NCBI RefSeq assembly: GCF_905475395.1
Contig: NC_058342.1
Location: 33,314,140-33,378,139 of the forward strand
DNA: 64,000 bases
Origin: Chrysoperla carnea
Taxonomy: Eukaryota > Arthropoda > Insecta > Neuroptera > Chrysopidae
Direction of reading: 5' to 3'
In this document: one piece after another, positions 38,021 to 53,000 of the stretch
How positions within the stretch are numbered: position 1 is the stretch's first letter
Layout: every line of letters begins with the position of its first letter
The notes under the pieces: model-generated
What the model was told of the DNA's origin: nothing
Databases searched by the model: none
The model's input: only the letters and a program-made list of their open reading frames with translations
Position numbers and translations under genes: made by a program

Positions 38021-41000
38021 ATGGATCGAGAGATTCCGAGCGTTCCGATCACTACCTTGGCAGGGGTCGCTAGTTTAACTGACCGTAAGTTTTTGTTCAA
38101 ATTTTTTCTTTTTGTTTTTCTCGAAATTTTCCATACGTTTTGATTTTCCCACCAAAATTTATTTTACTCCCATGATTGTTTTGTGGGGTTCAAGAAGTTA
38201 TGGAAATTGTGAAAAACATTTGTGGAATGAATTTTTCTAGACAAAAAATTAATTTTTAATTATTTTTTAAATCGAATACAGATCATAGATGTTTATATTA
38301 TGATTTAAACTGCCAACTGATTGCCCTAGATATTAACCCCAGGTCACTAGGACCTAATGTAACATTTTTATCGCTCATAATTTGATTATTATTTTCTTTT
38401 GGATTAATTAACCGTCCGATTTTACTAAGCTGAAAATTTCTATGGCACTTGATTTTCAAAACAAATTCTCATCGATTTTAAATTATTAATCGAAGTTTAA
38501 TATTCGATAAATTTCTTGTTTAATCCAATTTTCCTAACAATAGACATTTTCCTCGTCTTTACGTAGCATATTTATCGCATGGAAACGAATATAATTTTTG
38601 TATAACGCCCAAACTCGATTTTAATTAGTTTTTGAATAAATAAATGGTCCAATTTGACCAATTATAATATCTAGGGCATCAAATTTCCAAAATTAACTCG
38701 CGTAGATTTTTTAAAATTATTTATCTCAACAATCTTCGTTATCTTTAGTGGCGAATTTAAGGAAAAAGGCCTAGTGGGAAAAATATCCCTAGGGTACCTG
38801 AATATCTATAAATAGAGACGTTTTTTAGTCTTCGTTACTGGACTTGGGACCTCTTGTGAGGCCCTTCTATGATAATTTGTCTTATTCCTTCTTTTTTTGA
38901 GCCTTCGTTACTGAACTTTGGGTCCTTCTTGTGGTATCCTTTCACTTGGGGCCCTCCTATTTCCAGTGAGAAACTACTTTGCTTCCCATTAAATCCGTCA
39001 CTGTACTTATCGTATAAAGATGAATGATATTCGTTTCATAACGATCATAGTTTTAGGATTATGTCCACGTATCTAATCTTCATAAATCGGCAATCTAAGT
39101 ATATGATGAACATCTCTGATATGTTTTTCATTTTTCCAACCAACCCTCACAGATGTTTATATAATAAACCTAGAGTATTTTGTGACTTATTTTAAATGAA
39201 GACGATTTATGTATTAACCTTAGATCGCTAACCAATTCAGTTCAATTTCTGGTATTTAGAGTCTTATCCAATTTTCTACCCAGAAATTGATGAGAAAAGT
39301 ATACTTTCCTTGATGAATGAAAACTTTTATGATGAATTTTTGTAAAACTAGACGAAATTGGCCTAAATTTTTTTAGATTTCTGTTAGTCTTCAAAATTAT
39401 TTTCGAATTGTACCTGATCGGTATTACGCGAAGGATTTTTTGGCCCTTGTTTAGTTAAAATTCACTTAGAGAGTTTCCTCTAATTTCGTTGAAATCGTGA
39501 TCGCTGCGTTTTAAGAGCTAGAAATAACTAGAATTCTACTCAACTTCCACGTAATTATTTCCATAAAAGTTGGCAAACCAGCTCAGTGGCCTAGTGAGTA
39601 AAGGCGCAACTACATTTAATCGTTTGACTACTGACTGGGAGGTTTCGGATTCGAATCCAGGTAGCGGCAGTCTGATCAATTATAATTAAAGGGGCGATAA
39701 ATTGATCACACTGTCATCGTGGTGTAACCGACTCCACCCACATCATAAATGATATGGGTGGCGTCTGTTATAGATGTATGCTTGAAAAATGGATGTTAAA
39801 CTCCATTATTATTGATAAAAGTTGGCAATCTAAGTTAATTATAAACATCTGTGACACATGTTTTTCATATTTCCTATACAATTTATAAACATGGGAGTAA
39901 TGTGATGTATTGCATAAATTCATTATATTTTGCGGGGAGTTTAACGAACAGAAAAGAAAACGTTTTAAAAATTTTGAATAAAAAAAAAAAATGAAAAATT
40001 GTTTCTTTCTGAAACTCATTTGTGTACGTGTTTGTTTTTATTTTTGTGCTTTTCAGTTCTTCCTGAAATGCCTCTGCCATCTCCATTGCTGCAGACATTA
40101 AGCAACAAATCTCTGTTGTTTCATCCGCGTGTCGCGGAAGAAGCGCAGAATTTGCTGGGTACACGGGAGCACGCTCTGATACCTCAACTTGTACATTCTT
40201 TGTTGCAATCATCCACGGATTATATGTATGTGTTTTTTCCACAAAATTAAAACCAAATTAAATATTATAATCGCAGAGATGGGGTTGCATATAATTCATT
40301 TTGTTGAATCAAACACAAATTTTTAATTAATTTATTGTTTTGTTAATTTATTTATTTATTATTTATTTGGGATTTATTTCATGTTATTGAATTTCCCGCA
40401 ATTTTATGTATTATATTATGCGCAAGTGCAAATTAAATTTGCGCACTCTTTTATTTCAAATATTCTACTTTATTTTACTTTTGTAAATATTTAATCTTGA
40501 ATTATATGTAACTCCCATAAATATTCTCATCAATCGAAAGAATTTCCGTAAAATAGTTTGCGCTACGGCGTAATTTATTTACGCATTTTGATTATTGAAA
40601 AGTTATTGAGGTAAAATTAACTTTCGATATTTGAGGATATTTCGAAGATTTTGGTTCCATTTTTTGTTTTCTAAAACTTTGGTTCTAATTTTGTAGAGAA
40701 TTAAAAGATCATTACGCCAGTACGGAACAGCATGTGGACCAGCAACAGTGTAAACCTGAATTGTTACAAGCAATTTTAGAAAAAAATCCAAACGTATTTA
40801 ATTATGGACCTCAGGGTAAGTAATTTTATCTTAAAATAACTTTAAGGGATATCGCAATCAGGTTTTTAGCTCTTTGGACCCTTAAGGTTTTTTTTATACC
40901 TTCTTTGAGAACATCTCTTCACCGGCAAAAATAAATTTCTCACTGTGAAAGATGCCTGCTATTAACAGATGGTTAGGTTAGGTTAGAGTGGCCGTCCTGG

Positions 41001-44000
41001 GATAGGACACTCTTAGACCATAGGGTCCATTGTGATACCACAACTGACCCTATCGCATGCCCTAATGAAATTCTAGTTAGCTAGACGAGATTCTTATTCA
41101 CTCCCTGATTCGGTAAATTACGAATTGTCTTTCTGCAACCCCCCAACAGAATAAGACTTCGCATTTGCTTCTTGAAGAAAGATTACATTCGAGAAGATCG
41201 TGGATTATAGTATTAGGACCTGTAATCTTCATAAGAAAGCTTCAGGAGTTTCCGCTAAAGTTAGTATCTCTAAGATTATGTAGTTTGTACAATCTCAATA
41301 GAATCCTTGAACTTAAGCATTTTTGCTTGAGCAATACGATTCAAAGGATTTAGGAAAAAATAGACCAAAAAATTTCTGTAATAATGCTTCATTTTTGAAA
41401 GTAAGGGCTAAAAACTTCAGAACCTAACCAACTCTTCTATAGTTGACAAACTCAACCAAACAAATTACAACAATACTCCAGAAAAGTAGGAAATTTTTAT
41501 GAAATCTTTACAAATAATTCAGAAGTATTGACCAGGAATCGAATATTTGAGTAAAGAAACAAAGCCCTGAGGAATGGGAGAAAAGAAAAGTGACAATTAA
41601 TCTCGGCAATATCTGCAGCTTTAGACAAGACGAAGTAAAAGTCTCTTACGAGTTAAAAGTTGAGAGGTCACTTTGCAGTGACCTTGAAAGTTAATATCAC
41701 CACATTTTTTTTAACAACCACTTTTCTAGCACTCTGTATATTTGTAGATCTTATTAATATAGTATGTATGTGCGCATGATCAATGTGTAATAGTTTGTAT
41801 TTATTTGCAGCAAATGCAATACGTGCTCAACAGCAACAGCAACAAATTCCGCTGACCCCAGTTTGGAATCATCCAAATGTAATGATAGGAAGTGCTGCAG
41901 GTGGTGGTAGAAGTGTAATAAATGATACAAATTATTTATCAACAAATTCATCATCAACATCACAACCGCAAACAGCAAGCCAATCATCATCAGAGACATC
42001 TGGTGGTGTGAGTCAATTATCACCACAAACGCAATGTGGACCAAATCGGCATACACCACAAGGTAGTCCAGCAAGTCCAGCATCAGCACGTCTTCCACTT
42101 GTTGTACCAACAGTAGTACCTCATTCAAACTCATCGCAGCAATCAGCGCAGCAATCGACGTCATCGTCCACGTCAGCGTCATCTCATCGACCGTCAGTTA
42201 TAACCGAACAACAAGTTTACCATCATAATAACACCAATAATACAACACCAAGCTCAGAGCAGCAACAACAAACACCAACTTCTGCGTCACCTAGTTCTAT
42301 AGTCCAGAGGTATTCAATTTTTTCAAGTTAATTAAGTTACCCTAAATACTACTAATAATAGGGGTGCCGTAAATGAATCCCTAGCATCCCGATTAATGAT
42401 TACGGTGACCTCTTTGCTGTCTTTGAGAATAATTTGTCCCTCGAGCCGAAGTATCTCTGTTTGAAACAAATGGAGCTACAGAATTCTGCCTAAGCCAGAG
42501 CAATTGCAGAAAGCCTAGAAATTCTCTGTCGAGATTGCTCCCTGGACTCTCTACAGACTTCTGCCGTGTAAATATGACACTGAATTGGGGATTATCTAAG
42601 ATCCCCAAATTATAATAATAATAAGGGTTTAAAAAACTGATTTATGTGTAATTTTGTATAATTTTAGTAGTTATGGGCATCATCATCAGAACATAGCAAC
42701 ACCTCCAACTCCATTAGTGTCTTCTTCACGTAATCAATTAATAAATTGTACAAATGACCAAGTGCCGACGCCGACAACGTTATTACATCATCCGCCATCA
42801 ATTGATTCATCATATTTGTCTGGTACACAAACATCGTCTTCATCGTGTTCATCAACAGAGACGCTTGGTTTCACAACACCAGGTGTAACAACACAAAATA
42901 CAACGATTGTTGATGGTAGCCACCATCAACAGAGTGTACCAGGTAATCATCCAGATTACACGTCATTTCATCATAATTCATCGCAAATGGCATCATCCTC
43001 ATCGACATCTAGTGCAACTAATAATAATTTAGAACAAGATTTTGAACAAGTGTTGCCAGTGCAACGAATACAAACTGTTAACGCATTGTATGCAACGTCA
43101 GAGACAAATCGAGTGCCTTTAAATAATCCACCACAAGCCAGTTCAACGGATACGTCTATCATAAAAGCACCCCAACACAATACACCATACAGTGTGGGTT
43201 GTTTTACTCAACAAAATCCAACCCTACAGACACAAACGAGCAGTGCTTCACATGACCTGGTGAATAGTAATCATGTGACGACGACGTCCAATCCCACATA
43301 CCCAACATACTTTAATAATACTAGTGCTATCGATAATAATACAGTGTCACGACGTCCTAACACCAGTGCGATTAGTACGACATCCGCGTCTGCGTCAGCG
43401 ATTAGTACGGTCGGTGGTGCGATCAGTTCGAATGTTAGTGAGCGTGAGACACGACAGGATCATGTGATTAAACCAATGAATATTCGAGGACCATCACCAG
43501 CACAAGCTAGTGATGCACCAGCAGCCCCTTCGACACCTATCTCATTTTCAACTGGTGAACAATCGTTTACAAGTAATAAACCGTCTACGGCTGTCAGTAT
43601 GCCTCAACCAGTTGTCCGACTTAATCGTATCACTCAAGAGGTAAGTCAATTTACTTATACTTTTGTTACAAAAAGGAGAGACCCTTAAAGTTTGATCTTA
43701 ACCAGATTTGATTTCCCAAATACATCTATTGTCAATTTACAGTGGAACCTCGATAACTCTAACCTCAAGGGAAATGCGAAAAATTTCGAGTTAATGAGTT
43801 TTCGATTTCACAAGTATTTAAAGATACAGAGAATTTAAGGGGGTATTCTAATCACTTTGCGGCGTTCGTACACCGAAACTTGGTTTTTCGAAAAAAATTG
43901 TTAAAACGTAAATAGTAGGCATTTTTCTCTGAGGTTTAATTTTGTATGGATATATTTTCCTCGTAAAATGACTCGAAAAGGAGATATTGTCAAAAAACTC

Positions 44001-47000
44001 TTTCTCGACGTCATTTTTCCAATATAGCGGCGCGAGCGTCAAAGATACAAGGTAGTAAAGTGAAAATTCGAAAAGAGCACCTCAAAATCTATAAAATCAC
44101 TGATTTTCAAAACTCCCGGAAAACTTTTCAGGTAAAACCAGATGACTATACTACAATGTAAATGTTCAAATAAATTTTGGAATATATTTTTTAATTTTCG
44201 CGCCTCATTTTTATATAATTCTTGAATTGCAAGAATAGTAGGCTTTGAATGTATAAAGCTGATGTCTTTTGTTTATAAATAAATAATTAGAATCACACCA
44301 CTTAATTGTTCGTCTTAGTCTTAGTGTGTCGTTCATAATGTGAAAATGCGTGAAAATAATACGAAGGTATGTTTCCCCTGTTTTTGAATGCCAAATTTCT
44401 TTTTTAAATGTAATATAATAGAGCGGATATTAAGAAAATTTTCGTTTGTTTTTCTTGGTTTTCACTTAAAGCGAAGGAAATTGGATAATTTTTTAATAAA
44501 ATATTCGAATACTAGAGCATACATTAATTATTGATTTCCAAGGCCCCATAATATATTATTCCAAATTTTTTACTGTAGGCTTGGATTACTCGAAAACTAA
44601 GCCGAAACTCGAGAATGGGTACTCTTCATTTTCGCATTATTATTATGTTATCGGCAAAGCTAAGATTTGGATAAAACTCAATATATACGGTAATTTTGAC
44701 CCAAAGAATACAAAAATTAGATTCATTTAATGATTGGATTCATCCTTTCTGAGATAAGAGTCCGAAATTTGATTCTGAAGACCTGATTCTGTATCGATAT
44801 CTTGGAACTCGTATATTTAGCATCAGTTTCAACCAAAAAATCTCGAAATCTCGATCAATTTACTTTGGTTAATGATTTTTACCAGGATCTGGGATTATTA
44901 GCTTTTCTGCAATCCAAAATCGGATCGAAAAGCCGAAATTTTTCCGTGAAAAAACGATAAAATGTTTTTAAATATTCAAAGGTTCATTACTTTTGTTAAT
45001 TAATAAGCTAGGTGATAAAAGGTCTTTGGAAAGGTCTTGAATTGAATTTTGTTTCACTAGTTTAAATAATGTATATATTTACAGGATCAGGCGCTAATGC
45101 AGCGAAGTTTAAGTGAGTTCGCTGAAAATCGACCGCAACTTGCTAGTAAATTAGGAATAACAACATCGAATCAGGGTACAGATGAATCCGACCAAGAAGA
45201 TGTTTCATTCGAACCAAAAACAACACGACGAGGGACTAAACGGATTACGGACGATAGTAAAGATGATCTGGGTACACCACAGCAAACAGATTCATTTACG
45301 TCCCTAATCAATGTACGAAAACGCAAAGTAAATGCTATCAAAGAACCCGAAACACCTACATTTGGTAAGTCTGGACTAGAACGAAAACTTAATTTTTAAG
45401 GTTTCATCTTTTTTATTCAAATTTTACATTTTTGCTCTGAATTTGTATACCCTGTATATATTTAATATATATGAAAGTATACTAAATTTAGTCCCAAGTT
45501 TGTAGCTCTTAAAAATATTGATGCTACGAACAAAATTTTAGTATAGGTGTTCATAAAATTCATTTCCGGTTGCCCGTTTTTTTGTCTGTCGACCTGTCCG
45601 TCCATAAACACGATAACTCAAAACAGAAAAAAGATATTAGGACGTAAAAAGTGAGGTTGTGTTCGTAAATGAGCAAAATATTGGGATTTTTGTCCGTAGG
45701 ATCCATCTTGTAAACCATTAGAGATAGAACAAAAATTTAAATGTAAAAAATGTTCCTTATCAAAAAATTAACAATTTTTGTTTGAAACATTTTTTCGTAA
45801 ACATCACTGTTTACCCATGAGGGCGCAAATTAGGGACAAAATTTTGGAGTCCATTTTTTCCAAAACTATAAAAGAAAGGGAGTTGAAAATTTGCAGATAG
45901 CTTCAACTAGTGGAGTTGTAATATATTCTCGATAGCGAAAAAAATTATAGAAAATATTTTCGAAAGTTTTCGAAAATCAAATAAATAATTGTATTGACTT
46001 TTTAAACTTTTCTAATTTATAACCCTGACATTCAACACATTATATACAGGGTATTTCAACAGTTAACTCATTCATTGTATGTTTTTCACTTGTTTTTTAT
46101 TAATTTTTGATTTTTGTTTGTTTGTAGAAGTATCAAAACCAAAATTACGAAAGGTTGAACGAAGGTTCGTTCCCGTTCTAGAAAAATTATCGATTGAAGA
46201 ATTAATGGAAACAAATACTTATGTACGATTTAGTCGATCAATCGACAACGTTTTGAAAAATGTTGATGAAACATATTTTGGTTTGTATATTTTTCTTTCT
46301 ATGATACATCCCAGAGAACTTAATATTCTTCTTCCGGTTTTTCTTCCCTTAAAGGGTTATATCCAGTTAGAATTTTCAAAGAATCGATTTTTTCGTATAT
46401 TCTCTGAAAATTTTATTATTCCAAAAAAAACTCGTTTTATTGTGCTTGGAACTGGATATAATCCCTTAAACTTGAACAATTTACTAGCTAACAATTTATT
46501 CGCCTTGAAACGATTTCCCTTTAGAAATTCGAATTTCTAGATTGTATATTTAATCGAATGAATAAAAAAATGTTATAGAACGGCGCAACGATGACGATGT
46601 TATGTTATCAGAAGAACCATTAATATCCCGATATCAACTCCAAGAAGTATGCAGTGAGGCAGCCAAACTGAAAACCCTCGGTGCTATGCATATGATACCA
46701 GCTGATCGTCTTGTACGATTATTAAATCTACTCGAACACAGCATACGTGGCGGAGATCGAATATCTCCATTAACCGATCCCGACGATAATGAAGATATAC
46801 GACAAATGTGGATGGAAACAGCAATGGAACGGGTTATGAGCGCTGTAGATGCTTCTCTAACCTGTATGTACGTGATGACATCACCAAATATGTCTAAACG
46901 TGTTTACCTGGAGGATACAATCGATCGTGTTATCCTATTTATAAAGTATCAATTACACAACACGATATTTCCATCGTTTGATTCGGTGTATCGAGTCACT

Positions 47001-50000
47001 AGCAAGAAGAAGGTTGATAATCGTAAACGTAATAGTCGACAGCATACGAGTACACAAGTTCGTGAGAAAAGTATTGTCCAATTGTATAATAAAATTCATG
47101 AACTTGTTGCTTTACTTGCGGAATTATTACAACTTCAAACGTTAACCGATACGACGGTGCTACATGCGTCGTCTATGGGTGTTGCACCATTTTTCGTTGA
47201 TAATGTTAGCGAATTACAATTATCGTGTTTAAAATTAGTAACAACAATATTCACCAGATACGAGAATCATCGACGATTATTATTAGACGATATTCTTTCA
47301 TCGATAGCACGATTACCAAGCAGTAAGCGAGGTCTTCGTTCATATCGATTACTGAGTGATACAGAAGAATATATCCAAATGTTAACCGCCTTAGTTTTAC
47401 AATTAATTCAATGTGTCGTCGCATTACCTGAAACACTTTCCTACGACAAAGATAAAATTCCAAACGATAGTGGTCCAGGTGCTGGAGGAGGAAGTACAAA
47501 AACAATTGACAAAGATATTTTAATACATAATAAATACGAGACAGCAAAAACCACGGCTGGAACATTTTTAACAGTGTTCCTTGGTAAATGTGGTAATAAA
47601 AATGAGGATATTGATTATCGTCCATTATTCGAGAATTTTGTCCAGGATTTATTAACGACGGTAAATAAACCTGAATGGCCCGCTTCGGAGATGTTACTCA
47701 GTCTTTTAGGTACAATGTTAGTTTATAATTTTACAAATAAAACGCAGGATCAGGCCTTACGTGTTGCGTCACTTGATTATCTTGGTGTAATCGCGGCAAG
47801 AATACGTAAAGATGCTGTAACATCTTCTTGTAAATTAGAAACAATTGATCAAATGATTAAAGATATTAAAAATGAAGAGATCAAAGATGGTGATGAAGAT
47901 AATGCTTCATCTAAATCGAAACAACAAACAATAAAATTTAATAGTCCCGAAGAGGAGCGTACCCATTTTTTACAACGGGTTTTATTGGATTATCTAGCTG
48001 TGAACGGACAAAAAGATCAAGCTCATCGTTACGCTCGCCATTTTTATTTAGTTCAATGGTTTCGTGATGCTATTTCTGAGAAGAAAACAATTGCAAATCA
48101 GGGTAATAAACAATCGGATAAAACAAATAGCAAATCGAAGAAGTCAAAACAAGCTAGTGATGATTCTGGGTCTGATTCCGAAATGGATGAACCTTTAAAT
48201 CGATTAGCGAACAATACAACGGATCAAAATGAACTTTATCGTATGATCGAGGAACGAAAAAAGTTTTATATCAGTAAAATTCGTCCATTTCAAGATAACT
48301 TATCAGCGGGTAATCGTGTACAAGTACTACAAACGTACATCGATTATAAAAGTGCCGAATTAATTTCACAATATTTAGCATCAAAACGCTCGTTCTCGCA
48401 GAGTTTCGATCAATTTTTAAAGCATATTTTAATCGTGTTACGTGAAACATCGATTGCAATCCGTACGAAAGCAATCAAATGTTTAACAATGATTGTTGAA
48501 GCGGATTCATCGGTTTTGGCACGATCTGATATGCAAATTGGTGTGAAACATTCATTGCTCGATATTTCAACGTCCGTACGAGAGGCAGCTGTTGATCTAG
48601 TTGGTAAATTTGTTCTAAGTCGTCCAGAATTAATCGATAAATATTATAATATGTTGTTAGCACGTATCTTGGATACGGGTGTTAGTGTGCGTAAGCGTGT
48701 TATCAAGATATTAAAAGATATTTGTATCGAATGTCCTCAATTTCATAAGATACCTGAGATTTGTGTTAAAATGATACGACGGGTCAACGATGAAGAAGGT
48801 ATCAAGAAGCTAGTAATGGAAGTCTTTCAAAACATGTGGTTTACTCCGACCCCAGAACGACAGGCATTCGATTCGGATATTTTATTACGTAAAGTTATGA
48901 ATATTATTGATGTAGTCGCTTCCTCGAAAGATATGGGAATGGAATGGTTTGAAATGTTGTTAATATCGTTGTTTAAACCGCGCGAGGATAAAGATGATTC
49001 AACGAAAGTTGTATCCGAACCACCAAAGTCACTGTTGACAGCATGTCGACAGATTGTTGATTGTTTAATTGAGAATGTGTTACGACTGGAGGAAGGCGGT
49101 CAAGGCCAGGAAGGTGGACAAGCTGGTGTTGAACGTTTAGTCGCATGTTTAATTACTCTATATTTATTTGCCAAAATACGTCCACAATTGTTGGTTAAAC
49201 ATGCCAGTACTCTACAGCCGTATTTAAGTTACAAATGTCAAGTAAGTACCCTTAATTTATTGTTCCTCTTAGATAGATTAGCTTGTTAAATTCGTATGCT
49301 TATCTACCTCGTTTTTTCCGAGGTAATGACTGGCTCATGAATATTAATTTGTTTTAAAATTTTTGTTTCAGACAAAACTTGATCATCAAATAGTGAGTTA
49401 TGTGGCTCAAACATTAGAATTAGTTGTACCATTGATAATACATCCGTCAGAGACATTCTTAGCACAATTAGAAGAGGATGCAATCAAATTAATAGTACAA
49501 AGTGATCGAGCTGTTGTTGCAAGTTGTATCGCATGTTTAAGTTCAATTGTGAACAATGTTACCAGAAATTTTAAATTAATACGTGATTGTTTTTATAAAT
49601 ATTATGGTAATTTAGGTAACTATAAACAATTAATAGAAAAGGATCCAACGTTAATCAATCAGGAGAAATATAAACCAACGGTTCGACGATCCATGTACAC
49701 CGTTGGTCTTCTATTACGACATTTTGATTTCACTGATAAGGATGTTATACGGGATTTACCTGTAAGTATTAATACATTCAAATATTTATTTTACACAAAC
49801 GGAACCGAACCCACTGTAATAGGGTATTCCACTATTTTTGAAAAAGTCAAACCCTCAAAAACCCTTCAAAGGTCATGGTAGGCATAATCTTTAAAGGGCT
49901 GTGGCCAGGAAGGGAAGTTTTTTTGAGGGTTTAATTCATAAGAACTTCCTTTGAAGGAAAGGGAACTTCTGGAGTATTCTAAATATTTTGATTTAGAGTG

Positions 50001-53000
50001 ATATTAATTTGTTTTGTGATATTAATATGTATCTTATTTTGTTTCAGAGTGATATTAAAGATCAAGTATTTAATATGTTAACGTTTTATCTTAATTTAAA
50101 CGATAAAAATATTCAAGCGAATACATTAATGGCGATTGGTGCAGTATGTGTCCGCCATTATGATTTTATGCTTTTAGACAGTTTAAAACAATTTTATCAT
50201 AGTATGTTAGTCAATACAAATTCACCGTTAGAAATGAAGATTGAAGTGTTACGTAATATTGAAACATATTTACTGGCGGAAGAGATGCGTATGATTAAAC
50301 AAGATCAAGAATGTAAGTTATCCAAAAATTATTCACCAATTAATTATACATTTAAGAGGGAGTAAGGACGTTTTTTTTACGATAAGAATTTGAAAAACAA
50401 TATATGACAAAGATAAACATTTTTGTAATGCACTCGTGAAATTTCAACATATTCGCGACTACTTCACTTTGTTTTTTTCTTTGATTAACAACTTTTTCAG
50501 ACACATTTTTTCTTTATTCAGATTCATTTACTCCAAGTATAAATAAATAAAGCTAGGTTAGAATAATTTTACAAATACTAATTTGTTGTAGAATTGTTTC
50601 AATTTGTGTTAGATTTTACCGAGAGAATGAATGATATACATATGGAATGTGGAATGAACTAATTCATATATGATTTGTCTCATATTTTACAAGAAAACCA
50701 AATAAAATAAATATAAATCAATTATTATCACGCAATATTTATTAACTTTTTTCATAATATTCAAGGGTTTTTGTGGGACAATTATTATTAAAATTTCACT
50801 CGATGGTAGTGGCAAAGAAGCTCTATACATTTAGCATTGAATGCTACCCCTCATCCAACTTCCTCAAGTGCATAACCTTACTCTCTTAGTGATCTATGTG
50901 AATAATGAAATTTTATATCTTGTGTTTTAGGGGCGAAACGTTCAAAGGATGAAAATCTAAAGGAAATGGGTGATGTGTCATCGGGAATGGCCAGTACAGT
51001 TATTCAATTGTATTTAAAAGAAATTTTACAATCGTTTATACATCCTAATATTGTTGTACGACACACAGCCATGCGAGTTATACATTTGATCTTGCAACAA
51101 GGTCTTGTACATCCTGTTCAGGTAAGATTATTCGACTAGAAAAGTTCGATTATTAGACTTTCCAAAATTAGTGTGGGATTTTGGCTAAAGACCGTGAGGT
51201 CCAGATCTCCAGGTAACACAATTTTAAGGGCAGAGTTTACTTTTTAATTTAATATATCAAGGTATATTAAGTTTAGTTCCAAATTTCTAACACTTAAAAA
51301 TATTGATGCTACGAACAAACTTTTGATATAGGTGTTCATAAAATCACCTAAAGAGTCCATTTTCTGTTGCCCATTTGTCTGTTCGTCATTTGTCTCTTTG
51401 CTCTAACCTAACCTAACCAGGTTAGATTAGATTATTTGAGTTTTGATAGCCTCTCATGTTGCTTATCTCCGTCAATATTGAATATTAATAAAGATTTGAT
51501 ATTATTGTTTTATAGATTGTACCATATTTGATAAGTATGAGCACCGATGAAGAGAAAATCGTATCGCATTGTGCGGATAAACAGCTACAAGATATTGAGA
51601 AAAAGTATCCAGGTTTTATACACATGAAATCACAATATGGTATTCGTTTATCGAATCAATTACAGCGTATCATACAAACGGATGAAATTGTACGTGGCTA
51701 TCGTATTAAAGAACAAGGAGAACCACCCACAGCATTAAATGGTTTTCTTTATTCAATATTACGTAATACAAAGCAACAACGGCGTGCAATTGTTTTATCT
51801 ATTTTAAAACAATTTGATGAACATAATGTAAGTATTCTTACTTTTTACACACACGGTACACATGGTTCATGGTCAAATACATCCCAAAATTATATATATA
51901 TATCATTTATTTACGTTTTTGATGTATGTGACCATGTTTTTGACAATTTTAAAGCGATGTTTGCTAAATTTTTGGATGATTTTCAATTACAGAGAACAAC
52001 GTTATCATATATGCTGTATTTAGCTGATAATTTAGCATATTTTCCGTTTCAAGTACAGGACGAGCCATTATTTATAATTCATCATATTGATATTATGATT
52101 TCAGTCTCAGGGACAAATTTACTACAATCTTTTAGAGAGGTAAGCACATATTGTATTCTATTTGTATGGAAATTTTAAAAAATTTACTATAAAACTAGAC
52201 GACTCAAGGGCCCGAAGTGAGGCCTGACTATCTGAGAAGATGATGATATGTGCCCCGCTGTAACATTTCGTAATAGTCCGAGTGTTTTTGATTCTCTTTA
52301 TGGAGGTCTATGTTAAAATGATTTGAATTAAAATGTTTTGAATGTTTCTTTTTAACATTTTAGGCCTTATTACCGATAAATGGTTTTCAACAACCATCAT
52401 TACAACAAAATCTCCAAGAACTCCAATTTCTAAATCAACAGAACGAATCATCTGAGAATAATGATTCAACACAATTGCCATCACAAGAGAATCATTCAAC
52501 GGATTCTGTATCATCGTCACTGTTGATACCGCCGTCCTATTCACAGATAGCTCCATCAATTGCTGCTTCAACACAAATCATTGATGATTTCGATGAAGAG
52601 GATGAAGCTGATATTCTAGCACGATTACCAGAAGATACACAACCCTTACAGAGTTGTATAACGGCGGCACAAGGATGTCTGCTACTCCTGGTTCTAAAAC
52701 AACATCTAAAAGATACTTATGGTATTAGTGATAGGTAAGTTGAGAGGAAGATCTCTTTTTGGGAATTTTTTTATGTTCTCGAAAGAAAGAGTATGAAACA
52801 AGTGATTTTCTTCTACTTTTAATCGAGTGTTTTTGTTTTTTTAGTAAAATTTTACAATATTCACCAACGGAGACAGCAAAAGTATATGAAAAAGCAGTGA
52901 CCAGAAAAGCAAATTCAATATTTAATCCAAAAGCGACGCTAACACGACTAAAACAAGGCACACCACCACCCGTTCTGGATGAAGTGGGACGTAAAGATTT

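Noticed and set aside
39577-39670. Functional tRNA gene
   Set aside because: A and B boxes are present but the arms do not close into a cloverleaf, and target duplications define a longer SINE.
41754-42182. 142-codon minus-strand frame
   Set aside because: It is antisense to a low-complexity Nipped-B exon; CA-rich codons read backwards give an open hydrophobic frame.
46281-46540. Extension of the Nipped-B exon 7 frame past the donor
   Set aside because: Sequence after the GTTTGT donor is not conserved-looking, and joining to 46579 keeps phase with the HEAT body.
47251-47625. 124-codon minus-strand frame inside Nipped-B
   Set aside because: It mirrors the conserved plus-strand HEAT-repeat exon and has no family features of its own.
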